Shown one piece after another: positions 15,701 through 23,569 of a stretch of 43,535 nucleotides of DNA. Source of the DNA: Phycisphaerales bacterium UBA1161 (lineage in GTDB: Bacteria; Planctomycetota; Phycisphaerae; Tepidisphaerales; Tepidisphaeraceae); assembly GCA_002311745.1 (NCBI GenBank), contig DBZL01000058.1, positions 1 to 43,535 of the forward strand. Reading direction: 5' to 3'. The notes below the pieces were generated by a model, which was not told the DNA's origin, did no database searches, and saw only the letters and a program-made list of their open reading frames with translations. Position 1 is the stretch's first letter; each line of letters starts with the position of its first letter. Position numbers and translations under genes: made by a program.

Positions 15701-17333
15701 CGGCCCTGTTGTGCTCGACGTCGGTGGCCAAGACCTGGATGTGCAGCAGCACCAAATCCGGATCGTCGGGAGCCTGGCGGTCCAGCACTTCCAATTGCGC
15801 GGCGGCCTGCTCGGGAGCACTGGCGATCAGCAAACGGGCATAGAATTTGCGCTGTGCCGCGTCCAGAGGATTGCGTTGCACCACATCCGACATCAGGGTG
15901 ATGGCCCGCGCCGCCTGGTTGGAGTTGGCGTACGCCAGGGCCAGGTAATACAACAGCAAACCGTCGTGCGACGCGTTTTGGTTGTTGGCGATCAGCGGGC
16001 TGACCGTTTGAATGGTCTCGACGTACTTGCCCATCACCACCAGGAAGCGCACCTGCAGGGCACGCACCTCCAGCGGAACGTTGCTGCCCATCGCGGTCAG
16101 CAACTTGTCCACCGAGGCCTCTATTTCCTCCTCCAAGCGCCGTTTGTCCGCCTCGTTGGTCGTCTCCAGATAGTCGCTCATGCGCAGATGCGCCAACTCC
16201 AACATCAAGAGGGCGCGAAGCCCGACGATGTGATTGGGATCGTCGCGCAGAGAAGCGAGCATGGACTGCAGCATCTGCTCGCCCTCCGGGCGTGTTTTGG
16301 CGGAGCGGCCCAGGAGTCCGGCCAGTCGCACGCGGGCGGTCGCATCGTCAGGCAGGAGTCGGTAGATTTGCATCGCCTTCTCCGGATCGTTATGCCGGAT
16401 GGCCATCTCCGCCGCCATTTTGGTGATCGTTGCGTACTGGCCCGGATCGGACGGCTTCACCAGCGCCCGCGCGCGATCCATTTCCGCCAGCGCGCGCTTC
16501 AGATACTTCGCACCATTGGCCGGATCCGATTGATCCATCTGTGAAAGCAGTTCCAAAACCTCGGAGAAGTGGTAATGCATCAGGGCGTTGGAATCCTGAG
16601 GTCCGGGCGTGGACCGGCCCAGGAGCTTCTCGAAGGCATCCAGGGCTTCAGCATAAGCGGCGGTCGCCTCCGGCGGCTGCTCTCGCGAGGCACTTTGACG
16701 GGTCAATTCCTGGCCTTGTTGAATCTTGGCCCTGGCCAGGTAATAGGGCAAATCCGAATCTGCCGGAATCTGACGCATCAACGCCCGAAGATCCGAAAGG
16801 GCGCGAACCACCTCCGCCTGGTCCGTTTCCAGTCCCGCCAACCACTTTTGCACCACCAGTTCCGGCGGCAGCGCCGCCCAGCGCGGATTATTAGGCTCCA
16901 ATTCATGGGCGCGCTGCGCATAGTGAATCAGATCCTGGTAAATCCGCGCCCTGGGATTGAACTGCACGTACATTTGGTACGCTTCGAGCAGCTTCTCCAC
17001 CGCGGGCATATAATTCGGATCGATCTCCAGGGCGCGTTGATAGGCTTGAAATTCCTGGGCGTACTTGTCCTGATCGGTCGCTCCCAGCGCGTGCAGCGCC
17101 CTGCCCAACTGCATCTGCGTGTCGACGTCGCGCGAATTCAGCCGCGCCGCCTTGGAAAAATCAAAGACGGCATCGTTCCACCTCTGGTCGCGGATCGCCT
17201 CCCTGCCGCGCTGGATGTAGGTGTCGGCGTGTTCCCGGATCAGCAACAGCTGGGCCACCACCACGGCCGCCACGACCCCGACCACCACCATGCACAGGAT
17301 CGCTACAAAACGGGTATTGACGCGCCGTGCCAT
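12714..17333 (-). CDS. Giant membrane-anchored TPR protein of the exosortase/export locus
   Basis: A 1539-aa protein with a short basic N-terminus and one TM helix (residues about 10-31, VAILCMVVVGVVAAVVVAQL), so the bulk is probably periplasmic. The remainder is almost entirely tetratricopeptide repeats, with recurrent ALEIDPN, ALALEPGNVNALYCRAW and LKLDPNSVDALNNLAW consensus segments. Such proteins accompany exosortase and exopolysaccharide loci (compare PrsT-type TPR proteins) and act as assembly scaffolds. Start ATG 17333 is preferred over 17366 because AGGA lies 8 bp upstream and the helix follows at once. It is roughly twice the length of usual PrsT proteins. Partner proteins are not known. 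Confidence 0.85.
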   Translation of the reverse strand: MARRVNTRFVAILCMVVVGVVAAVVVAQLLLIREHADTYIQRGREAIRDQRWNDAVFDFSKAARLNSRDVDTQMQLGRALHALGATDQDKYAQEFQAYQRALEIDPNYMPAVEKLLEAYQMYVQFNPRARIYQDLIHYAQRAHELEPNNPRWAALPPELVVQKWLAGLETDQAEVVRALSDLRALMRQIPADSDLPYYLARAKIQQGQELTRQSASREQPPEATAAYAEALDAFEKLLGRSTPGPQDSNALMHYHFSEVLELLSQMDQSDPANGAKYLKRALAEMDRARALVKPSDPGQYATITKMAAEMAIRHNDPEKAMQIYRLLPDDATARVRLAGLLGRSAKTRPEGEQMLQSMLASLRDDPNHIVGLRALLMLELAHLRMSDYLETTNEADKRRLEEEIEASVDKLLTAMGSNVPLEVRALQVRFLVVMGKYVETIQTVSPLIANNQNASHDGLLLYYLALAYANSNQAARAITLMSDVVQRNPLDAAQRKFYARLLIASAPEQAAAQLEVLDRQAPDDPDLVLLHIQVLATDVEHNRAELKKYYVQLKESTAAEIGLKARVAVTMSDWDEALRLLNAKVAVDPKDVMAFRTLAIIYMQQGKKDLALAAATRGVAANPDSKDLKLLIPSIKGEDPKIIEHLREELAKQEPDPVQRELELAGIAQQRSDLVGSEQHLKAAEQAAPDNPRVWNALFLFYLHNGRLDKAAPYVPKLASVNYDKADGKVCQYLMARSRGDVRLALDIARQLTQDKPEFAFSWVALGDALQAQGSYDLAMAQYGAALERQANNFDAYNGLISCLYALHKPSEALRYINEALAKLPDNAALRDLLITHQLRYGNVADAIAVLQQEIRRSPDSPGLYAALGSLYIRAAKMLNANGQHDEAVRLLQQSVNMMGSVVGQWPDEASLYLEMANATEALGEPGDAELVLLTWAKRDAWRLRPEPHMKLSELYESVGQKDAAESQLRTALVRSDYRVDLQLALASLWTEHKKFDEALQLLRAVNADRPDVREKVITVLLVAGRFKDAEAQLKADLEQHPPDSARLLSIWAKMLLDREQFAAAMDRASQALALEPGNVNALYCRAWSRLRVDPPDTTGALEDLKHLRQVAPDNTQIRLQMAAVYIRLDMPDEAADELQSALYAEPANKTARIMLVQIYGSGPHPRLTQALRLLQEVESKPPFDKDPDIFQSEAVVLGDMNDLPAALAKSDLALSLDPKNPVLIQTHVDLLLRAGRYPDVMDQTARLEEKLKSSWWALLDRGVAEQHLGDSASAIDDTSKSMATAATAGDPTALNRVAQAIAHEISIDQAISAISPYTKDRPTAKLTLTLLYHRKGDEAAALATIQDVIAGADRLSRPEQLAVYTTAAQLYQTVKPHPLVDKAYDALQRWLKLDPNSVDALNNLAWLMVDSYSPPRVQEGLQYAQRAMDLVSQTGRTDPSVLDTRGWLLILSGSPAQGVELINRALETKVSPEEYLHLGEGYLRLQYPADAKKQARLGMDLLGKLPQQEQDTQLQTKLKDLDARCDEMIKAKQETKVP

Positions 17334-17445
17334 GAATGAAGTCCTATCCGCGATGGGTCGCGACACGCAGGCCCGCGCCCCGGGGCGATATCTCCCTACT
17401 CACTCAGACGCCAACCCCTCCAAAGTTGCTGTTGCCCCGCCGGTT

Positions 17446-18399
17446 TTACGAGTGGGCCTTGATCACCTTCGCCCAGTCCGGTAAACACTTTTCTATCTGC
17501 GGCTTAGCGACGGAAAGCAGACGACACATCGATTCGCTGGCCACCTTCGTATCATTCCCTATCGTCATAAGCTCTATCTTCGCGTAATACCCGTAGCGTT
17601 GGGTCAGACTCTGCAGTTCCTGACGTACGGCTAACGGGTCGCTCTGGTATTTGCCGTTGACCTGGAACACGTACGCCACGCATTTGGGCGCCAGTCCCGC
17701 TCCGGTTTGGTCCTCAAAACTGATGAATCTCACCTGCAGCGGCTGGCTCTGGCCCGATCCCTCGGGAGCCATATCCCAGATGGGGATTTCGTAGGACGAA
17801 GGCTCATAACCATCGGCGATGTAGCAACGGTCGGGAATGTGCGCCACCGTGTCCACCAACCCAGTGTAATAGGTCACCCCCATGTTCACGACGCCCGTGG
17901 TGTAGCGCATCTGCATCGCCAGGACCAGCTTTTTCCGCTCCTGCGGCGTCTTGCCGTTCAAGGCATCGCGGATCATGGCCACCCGCCGATCGAACGAGGC
18001 GCCGTTAAACTCCGATCGCATCTCGGCGATTTGCTGGTCCAACTCCGGCGACGCACCGGTCTTGTCGGCCGACGGATGCGATTGCTGCATGATCAACGCC
18101 AGCAGATCAGCGCCTCGCAGATCCACGTCGATGTAATCGCGGAACACGTATTTGTCCGTCCCCAGCACGTCCTGGATCTCCTTGTCCAGCTTTTCATCCT
18201 CGGAGACCTGCATCCAGTTCCCCATCACCAGCGGCATCTCGCGGAAGTCCCGAGGCTGCGGCACGGCCTCCTTCTTGAAATACAGACGCAGCGCCTGCGT
18301 GGCGGTGTTGAGGGTCACCGCCGCTAACAGCAGGATGACCGCCACGATCAAAAAGGCCGGCCGCGACAGGGCTTTGCGAATCGGCGAATTGCTGCTCAT
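17446..18399 (-). CDS. EpsI-family exosortase-associated protein
   Basis: A 317-aa protein with an N-terminal TM helix (residues about 14-33, AFLIVAVILLLAAVTLNTAT) and a periplasmic EpsI-type domain. The family core around the conserved Cys is visible as AHIPDRCYIADGYEP, comparable to HSPxxCxPxxGW in classical EpsI. EpsI proteins are encoded beside, or fused to, exosortases and are linked to exopolysaccharide export. Its ATG overlaps the exosortase stop (ATGA), so the two are coupled. A roughly 70-residue segment between about 105 and 175 carries helical, charged sequence. The molecular role of EpsI is not established. Confidence 0.85.
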   Translation of the reverse strand: MSSNSPIRKALSRPAFLIVAVILLLAAVTLNTATQALRLYFKKEAVPQPRDFREMPLVMGNWMQVSEDEKLDKEIQDVLGTDKYVFRDYIDVDLRGADLLALIMQQSHPSADKTGASPELDQQIAEMRSEFNGASFDRRVAMIRDALNGKTPQERKKLVLAMQMRYTTGVVNMGVTYYTGLVDTVAHIPDRCYIADGYEPSSYEIPIWDMAPEGSGQSQPLQVRFISFEDQTGAGLAPKCVAYVFQVNGKYQSDPLAVRQELQSLTQRYGYYAKIELMTIGNDTKVASESMCRLLSVAKPQIEKCLPDWAKVIKAHS

Positions 18400-20009
18400 A
18401 CGGCCTCCCGTTTGGGATTAGCGGGCGCAGGCGCCGACGCCGGCTTTGCAGGCGGCTGCACCGCTGGATCCGCAGCGTCGTCAACACCCGCTGCCCGCGG
18501 ATGCAGCGGCTTGGCCGCCGGCGCCTTGTACAGACGCGGAGCCAGGTGCATAACCGGCGGTGGCGGTGGAAAGGCAACGCCCTGCCCCCACGCGGTGGAC
18601 GCACGGCTGGGCTTGGCTCCCGTCCCAGGCTTCGGATGCATCGTGCCGGACCTCGGCGCCGTCGCGGGCTTGGGCGTTGCCGCCGCCTTGGGTATCGGAG
18701 CTTTTGGCACCGCTGCCAGCGGCCGTGGCCCGCCGGGCGCGACGTTCCGGGCGGCTAATGCCGCGCCACGGAGCGTCGACCGCAGCGGCGCTACCGCCAC
18801 CGGCGCAGGCGCCGCGGCGCGACGAATCATCCGCAATCCACCACGCCGCCCGCCCGCTTCCTCCAAAAAGATCTGATCCAAAATCCATCCCACCAACAAA
18901 ATCAGCAAAAATGCCGGGATCAGCATGATCATCCCCACGAATTGGTGGGCGAAGTTCTCGGACAATTGCTGGCTCACGTAGTGGTCCAACAAGCCTTGCC
19001 CTGACACCCGCATCACGTTGCAGAAAATGGCGATGGGGATGGCCGACAGCGTCACCAGAGTTTTCTGCCAAAAAGGCCGATGGGACAGAAACGCCACCGC
19101 CGCGCCCACGGAAATAAACGTCATGAGCGAACGCAAGCCGGCACAGGCTTCGGCGACGTTCAGGGTGCGCGTGACCCCACCATGGCCGGCAATGAAGATT
19201 TTGGTTCCCCCCGCCGAGGCCTCCACGCCGGTCAACTGCAAGGCTCGAACGGCCACCCTGGCGGCCAGTTGTTGCAGCGGCCCGGCGATGCGGCTGTACA
19301 TCAACGCCGGCCAGGGAATGGCGCAAACCAGAAACAGCACCGGAAACCACGCCGTTCGCATCACGCCCCATCCGGACAGCGCCAGCACCACCCCAAACAA
19401 CGTCACGACCATCCCGAAATCCTTCACAAAATCGTTCTGGCCAGGATAGATGCCGTAACCGTACAAGGCGATGCCGAAGACCACGATGAATCCACCAAAC
19501 CAGCCGGCCGAATGCTCCCTGGCCTTTTGCAGCAGCGGTCCGTTGCTTTGCCACAGAATGTAGGCCAACGTGGCCACCGCCAGGGCGGCCACTGCGACCG
19601 CGGCAGGATGAAAGACGTTGCGGGCCACCTCCCTCAGCAGCACCAGCGGCAACAGGAGCGCCAGCAGCAACATCCCCCACACACGCAGCGCCGCCGCACG
19701 GGCGGTCATCGCCGGCGCTGGACCGGGATTCAGCAGCTTTTCTCGGTTTACGTAGAGGTAATACAGCCCGATGATGGGCACGCCGATGGCGTGGCCCCAG
19801 TTGGCTTCGCCATTAAACGGATTGGTCTTATCCCAAAGCCGCCGGAGGTTCGGCCAGAACAGACACACAAACAACGCCGCCACCACGGCGATTTCTATCC
19901 ATGCCGTCTGAGCAATACCCCACAGCAGCGGCCGCTCCGAATCGACCGCCACCGGCGCGGTATCGCCGCCGCCATGGCCCGAGGAGTCATTGGTCTGTGG
20001 GTCACTCAT
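18396..20009 (-). CDS. Exosortase with Pro/Ala-rich C-terminal extension
   Basis: A 537-aa polytopic membrane protein. The exosortase/archaeosortase catalytic triad is present: C289 in AEACAGLRSL, R334 in CNVMRVSGQG and H355 in FAHQFVGM, all at the outer membrane face. Exosortases are thought to cleave C-terminal sorting signals (PEP-CTERM type) and attach proteins to the envelope. About eight to ten TM helices precede residue 382. The last 150 residues (about 388-537) are a low-complexity Ala/Pro/Lys-rich cytoplasmic tail, unusual for the family. Stop and start overlap with the EpsI gene. No obvious sorting substrate is encoded in the window. Confidence 0.92.
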   Translation of the reverse strand: MSDPQTNDSSGHGGGDTAPVAVDSERPLLWGIAQTAWIEIAVVAALFVCLFWPNLRRLWDKTNPFNGEANWGHAIGVPIIGLYYLYVNREKLLNPGPAPAMTARAAALRVWGMLLLALLLPLVLLREVARNVFHPAAVAVAALAVATLAYILWQSNGPLLQKAREHSAGWFGGFIVVFGIALYGYGIYPGQNDFVKDFGMVVTLFGVVLALSGWGVMRTAWFPVLFLVCAIPWPALMYSRIAGPLQQLAARVAVRALQLTGVEASAGGTKIFIAGHGGVTRTLNVAEACAGLRSLMTFISVGAAVAFLSHRPFWQKTLVTLSAIPIAIFCNVMRVSGQGLLDHYVSQQLSENFAHQFVGMIMLIPAFLLILLVGWILDQIFLEEAGGRRGGLRMIRRAAAPAPVAVAPLRSTLRGAALAARNVAPGGPRPLAAVPKAPIPKAAATPKPATAPRSGTMHPKPGTGAKPSRASTAWGQGVAFPPPPPVMHLAPRLYKAPAAKPLHPRAAGVDDAADPAVQPPAKPASAPAPANPKREAV

Positions 20010-20213
20010 GGAAAAACATCGGCTGGATTCGCGCAGCCGGGCCTCCGGAACCGGCTGGACGAAAACGTCATGTGTTCCTGCCTACGGCCACAACAGCCGG
20101 CGGCCTTGCAGCCCCGGCCGATCCGACCCGTCGCCGCCCGCTGTTGTTACGGGCGCCCGGTCCATCGGTTCACCGCCCGGCCCGATCACGCTACGGCGCC
20201 AACACCGCGCCGC

Positions 20214-21680
20214 TCAAAACCCGCTGCTCTGGGGGCTGAAATCGCGGTCGTACAGGAACCCAAAACCGTAGGTGAACCGGAACGAGTTCCGCACCGCCGC
20301 AACGAACGGAGCAATAAAGTCGGTGCCGACGAACACGATGTCGTTGGGCTTCAGGTAAATGTCCGGCTGCTGACCGGCCCAGATCTTGCTTATGTTGATG
20401 CGTACGAACACTTCCTTATTGGTTCCGATCCGCCGAATGATCTCGGAGCGTCGGGGCACGCCAAAATCGTCCGCGCCGCCGGCGGCGCCCCAAGCCTGCT
20501 TGATCGTCACCTTGGTGCCCGCCAGGCTGAACACTCCGGGCCGCGCCGAGTGCCCTGCCATGTAATAAAAGCCGGTCTGCGGATCGGGCACGATGATCAT
20601 GTCGCCAGGCCGAATCACAATATTGTATTTCAACTGTCCGTATTGCCGCAGTTGATCGATCGGCACGCGGATCACCCGCAGCTCCGACGGTTCTTTGAGG
20701 CTGTTGAATTGAAACGCCGTCGAGGGTTCCGGCGAGGGCAGCGCTTCCGGAGTGGGCGCGGCCGCCGGACCGGGAGATGCCGGCCGGGCCGGGGCGGGGG
20801 CGGGCTGTCCCTCGATCACCCCCGATGCCCCTTCATCCGACCCCGGAGCCAAGAGACCGCCGTTGTTCGGCGAGGGCTGATCCATCAGCATGGCGCGACG
20901 CTCCGGCGGTCCGCCCGCCCGCGATTGCGGCGCCAGCAATTCCCCCGGCGCGGTCGTGGGCAGGCTCGGGTTCGGCGACGGTTGCGTCGCGGGCAACACC
21001 GGCGGCACCGCCGGCGTTTCCGAACTGACCTTGCGAATCACGTACGCGTAATCGGCCCCAATCGCCGCCGCAGGCGCATGCGCCGCCACCATCACGTCCA
21101 ACATCCGATAATCCGGCCGCGTAATCTGGTATTCCCCGACAGAGCCCACGTTGCCTTGAATGCTGTAGGTCCGCGCCCGCGCCTCGGCCACCGTCGCCGA
21201 CACCCGCGCGTTCTTGATCAGCCTGGCCTCCTGGTACGCGTTGCTGACGACCTGCTCCAACTCACGCTCGGTCAACCCCTCGGCTTTCACCGGCGAGATG
21301 AACGGTAGGCTGACCATCCCCGTTTCGCTGACCCGCACCAGCTTCACCGCCTCCCCGGTCCCTTCCCCGTATAAATCGAAGATCGACACGCTGACGGTGT
21401 CGTTCTTGCCCATGCGGTAATCCGAAATATCCGGCACCAAGTCCTGCGGCCGAACGTCCACCGCCTGGCTGTACGCCGTGTCCGGCTCCTCCACGCTGGG
21501 GTCCAGCGTGTCCAAGATCGGCACGACCAACGGCTTGGAGTCCTTGCCCAATACCTTGGGTTCGCTAGCGTTGATGAAGTCGTTCCATTCGCATCCCGTC
21601 AGCAGGCAGCTCAAGGCCAAACACGCCAGTCCCCGAAGGACCCAGCCCGTTGGCGACTCCCGGCAGATTCCCGATTGCAA
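20214..21680 (-). CDS. Wza-like outer-membrane polysaccharide export lipoprotein
   Basis: A 488-aa lipoprotein with lipobox LLTGC (C30) after a hydrophobic signal. The polysaccharide-export domain (YRMGKNDTVSVSIFDLYGEG ... VSLPFISPVKAEGLTERELEQ) is followed by SLBB-type segments (YSIQGNVGSVGEYQI and YYMAGHSARPGVFSL). Between them lies a roughly 110-residue Pro/Ala/Ser-rich insertion (about 225-330), longer than usual. The start is TTG at 21680 with AAGGAG 6 nt upstream. It forms the outer-membrane exit for a polymer whose length the Wzc-type kinase would control. It is first in the minus-strand export locus, with a 204-bp gap before the exosortase gene. Confidence 0.9.
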   Translation of the reverse strand: MQSGICRESPTGWVLRGLACLALSCLLTGCEWNDFINASEPKVLGKDSKPLVVPILDTLDPSVEEPDTAYSQAVDVRPQDLVPDISDYRMGKNDTVSVSIFDLYGEGTGEAVKLVRVSETGMVSLPFISPVKAEGLTERELEQVVSNAYQEARLIKNARVSATVAEARARTYSIQGNVGSVGEYQITRPDYRMLDVMVAAHAPAAAIGADYAYVIRKVSSETPAVPPVLPATQPSPNPSLPTTAPGELLAPQSRAGGPPERRAMLMDQPSPNNGGLLAPGSDEGASGVIEGQPAPAPARPASPGPAAAPTPEALPSPEPSTAFQFNSLKEPSELRVIRVPIDQLRQYGQLKYNIVIRPGDMIIVPDPQTGFYYMAGHSARPGVFSLAGTKVTIKQAWGAAGGADDFGVPRRSEIIRRIGTNKEVFVRINISKIWAGQQPDIYLKPNDIVFVGTDFIAPFVAAVRNSFRFTYGFGFLYDRDFSPQSSGF

Positions 21681-21800
21681 GATGCGCTCCTTTCATCTGA
21701 TCGCAGACCAAGATCGCCTGTATCGCCGTGGCGAAAATCCGCCCCTTTCCCGCCTCTCCAATCGCCGCAACACAGGGTTATAAACGCAGACCGCAGGGCT

Positions 21801-21828
21801 ATATTAAAGAAAAAACCCCGCTTGGCAA
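21801..21828 (-). promoter_or_regulatory. Candidate sigma70-type promoter of the export locus
   Basis: On the minus strand a -35 TTGCCA (21823-21828) and a -10 TAATAT (21801-21806) are 16 bp apart in the AT-rich centre of the 278-bp gap between the radical SAM and Wza-like genes. Transcription would start near 21794, giving a leader of about 114 nt ending in the AAGGAG-TTG start. No riboswitch fold was recognised in that leader. Confidence 0.5.
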
Positions 21829-21958
21829 CCACTTAACCGTCTTTGGCGTAACCTCTTGGCCCACATTCTCAACCCTGCTAGTTCATCGGGATTCTCTGGC
21901 CTGCCTTTACACGCAACGCCCTTTGGGAGCGGTTATCAGACGCCCTGGGCAATGCCTC

Positions 21959-23485
21959 TCAACTCAGTCTGCGCAGTTGGCGCTTGGGCATCGACCCTGA
22001 TGGGGTCCGCCGTTGAATCTTCATGGCTTGGCCGGGCAAATGTTTCAGCAAAAAAGCGGGCCGATCGCTCCGCCGCCCGCGCTGGTAGTCTTCCCATATC
22101 ACCCCCGCCAATTCCCCGGCATTCTGACCCAATTCCTCCACCAAAAACTCGAACACCAACTCCGCCAAGCGGGCTAGGGCAATCCCGTGACTGGTGCCGA
22201 TGCGGCCGAACAACCACTGGCTGAACCGCAAAAAACCGAAAAACGGCGAGCCCGCTGCCCACAATCGCGGCGTCGTTCGCACGAAATTGCCGCTGTTGGC
22301 CACCAAATCCCAATACCGGGCAAATCGCCGCAGCTCCTGCATCGTGCGAAAATCGATGGTTTTGGTCTGCAAAACCTCGTACGGCGGATTGGGGCTGTAC
22401 ACCATCCCCCACGCCTGATCGTGACGCACGATCGGCGTGCCGCGCAACCGCTTCAGCAGACCCACCTGGATTTCCTGCGGACCCAGACCCACCAGGCGAT
22501 CGAATCCCGCCGCAAAACTTGCCAGGTCCTCTCCCGGCAGAGCGGCGATCAAATCCGCGTGCACGTGCACTCCCGTGTTCTGCCGCAAATAACGCAGGTT
22601 ATCGCACAGGCGCTGCTCATCCTGACGCCGGCTGATCCGCGCCGATACCTCCGCGTTGAACGTCTGGATTCCCACCTCAAACTGCAGCATCCCCGGCGGA
22701 AACCGGCAGATGATCTGTCGCAGCTCTTGGGGCAGGCGGTCCGGGATCATCTCAAAATGCAAAAACAGGCCGGGCCGCTGCCGCTGCAGGAAAAACTCCA
22801 TGATCGCCCCGCCGATCTTCACATCGAGATTGAACGTGCGATCGACGAACTTGAACCGCCGCACGCCCCGCTCCAGCAGCCGCTGCATCGCCGGCAAAAA
22901 CCGCTCCAGCGGCACGTTCCGCACCGGGATGTCCAGCGACGACAGGCAAAACTCGCAGGAAAACGGACAACCGCGCGACGCTTCCACGTAAATCACCCGA
23001 TGGGCCACGTCGCGGTCATCGTAAAAATCGTACGGAAGAACCAGTTGCGAAAAATCCGGCAGCGGGGCGGCGATCACGCGCTGCTCCGGCCGACCGCCTT
23101 CAAGCAGTTGACCGCACAAATCCGCAAACGCCAGATCCGCCTCCCCCGTGATCACGTAATCCGCCAGCCGGCAAATCTCCTGCTGATCCGTTTCGTAACT
23201 GACCTCCGGCCCGCCCAAGACGACCAGCACCTCCGGCCGCAGCCGCTTCAACTCCGCCACCACCGCCGTTGCCAGCGTCGTGTTCCAGATGTACACGCCG
23301 ATCCCGACGATCTTTGGATTTTCGGCCAAAATCGCTTCGACGACGTCCAGCGGCCGATGGTGAATGTCGAATTCCAGCAGTCGCGTTCGCTGTTGTAGGG
23401 CTCCCAGATTGGCCAGAAGATAGCGCAGCCCGAACGCCGCATGGGCGTAGCGCGCGTTGAGGGTTGTCAGCACGATGTCGGCCAC
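21959..23485 (-). CDS. B12-binding-type radical SAM protein (DUF4080-like C-terminus)
   Basis: A 508-aa protein with three parts. Residues 1-140 are a cobalamin-binding-like Rossmann domain ([20 protein letters not shown]). It lacks a full DxHxxG cobalt-ligand motif: DIHHRP is the nearest match. Residues about 160-370 are the radical SAM barrel with C173, C177 and C180 ([10 protein letters not shown]) ligating the 4Fe-4S cluster. The C-terminus resembles DUF4080. Such proteins modify unknown substrates. It is divergent from recJ across 84 bp. Cobalamin supply in this organism is suggested by the adenosyltransferase at 42946-43485. Confidence 0.88.
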   Translation of the reverse strand: MADIVLTTLNARYAHAAFGLRYLLANLGALQQRTRLLEFDIHHRPLDVVEAILAENPKIVGIGVYIWNTTLATAVVAELKRLRPEVLVVLGGPEVSYETDQQEICRLADYVITGEADLAFADLCGQLLEGGRPEQRVIAAPLPDFSQLVLPYDFYDDRDVAHRVIYVEASRGCPFSCEFCLSSLDIPVRNVPLERFLPAMQRLLERGVRRFKFVDRTFNLDVKIGGAIMEFFLQRQRPGLFLHFEMIPDRLPQELRQIICRFPPGMLQFEVGIQTFNAEVSARISRRQDEQRLCDNLRYLRQNTGVHVHADLIAALPGEDLASFAAGFDRLVGLGPQEIQVGLLKRLRGTPIVRHDQAWGMVYSPNPPYEVLQTKTIDFRTMQELRRFARYWDLVANSGNFVRTTPRLWAAGSPFFGFLRFSQWLFGRIGTSHGIALARLAELVFEFLVEELGQNAGELAGVIWEDYQRGRRSDRPAFLLKHLPGQAMKIQRRTPSGSMPKRQLRRLS

Positions 23486-23569
23486 GGCTCATCCTGCCCG
23501 TTGGCACATGCCCGGTTTCTTGCGTCTCCCAGTATACGCACCTCCGCCCGAAGGGATTAGAATCCTCCC

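Noticed and set aside
14988..16544. Long plus-strand frame (518 aa) opposite the TPR gene
   Set aside because: Low-complexity Arg/His/Gln-rich translation and no family features; the minus strand shows clear TPR repeats.
19080..21308. 742-aa plus-strand frame across the exosortase and Wza-like genes
   Set aside because: It spans two well-supported minus-strand genes and an intergenic gap, with Arg/Pro/His-rich composition typical of a shadow frame.
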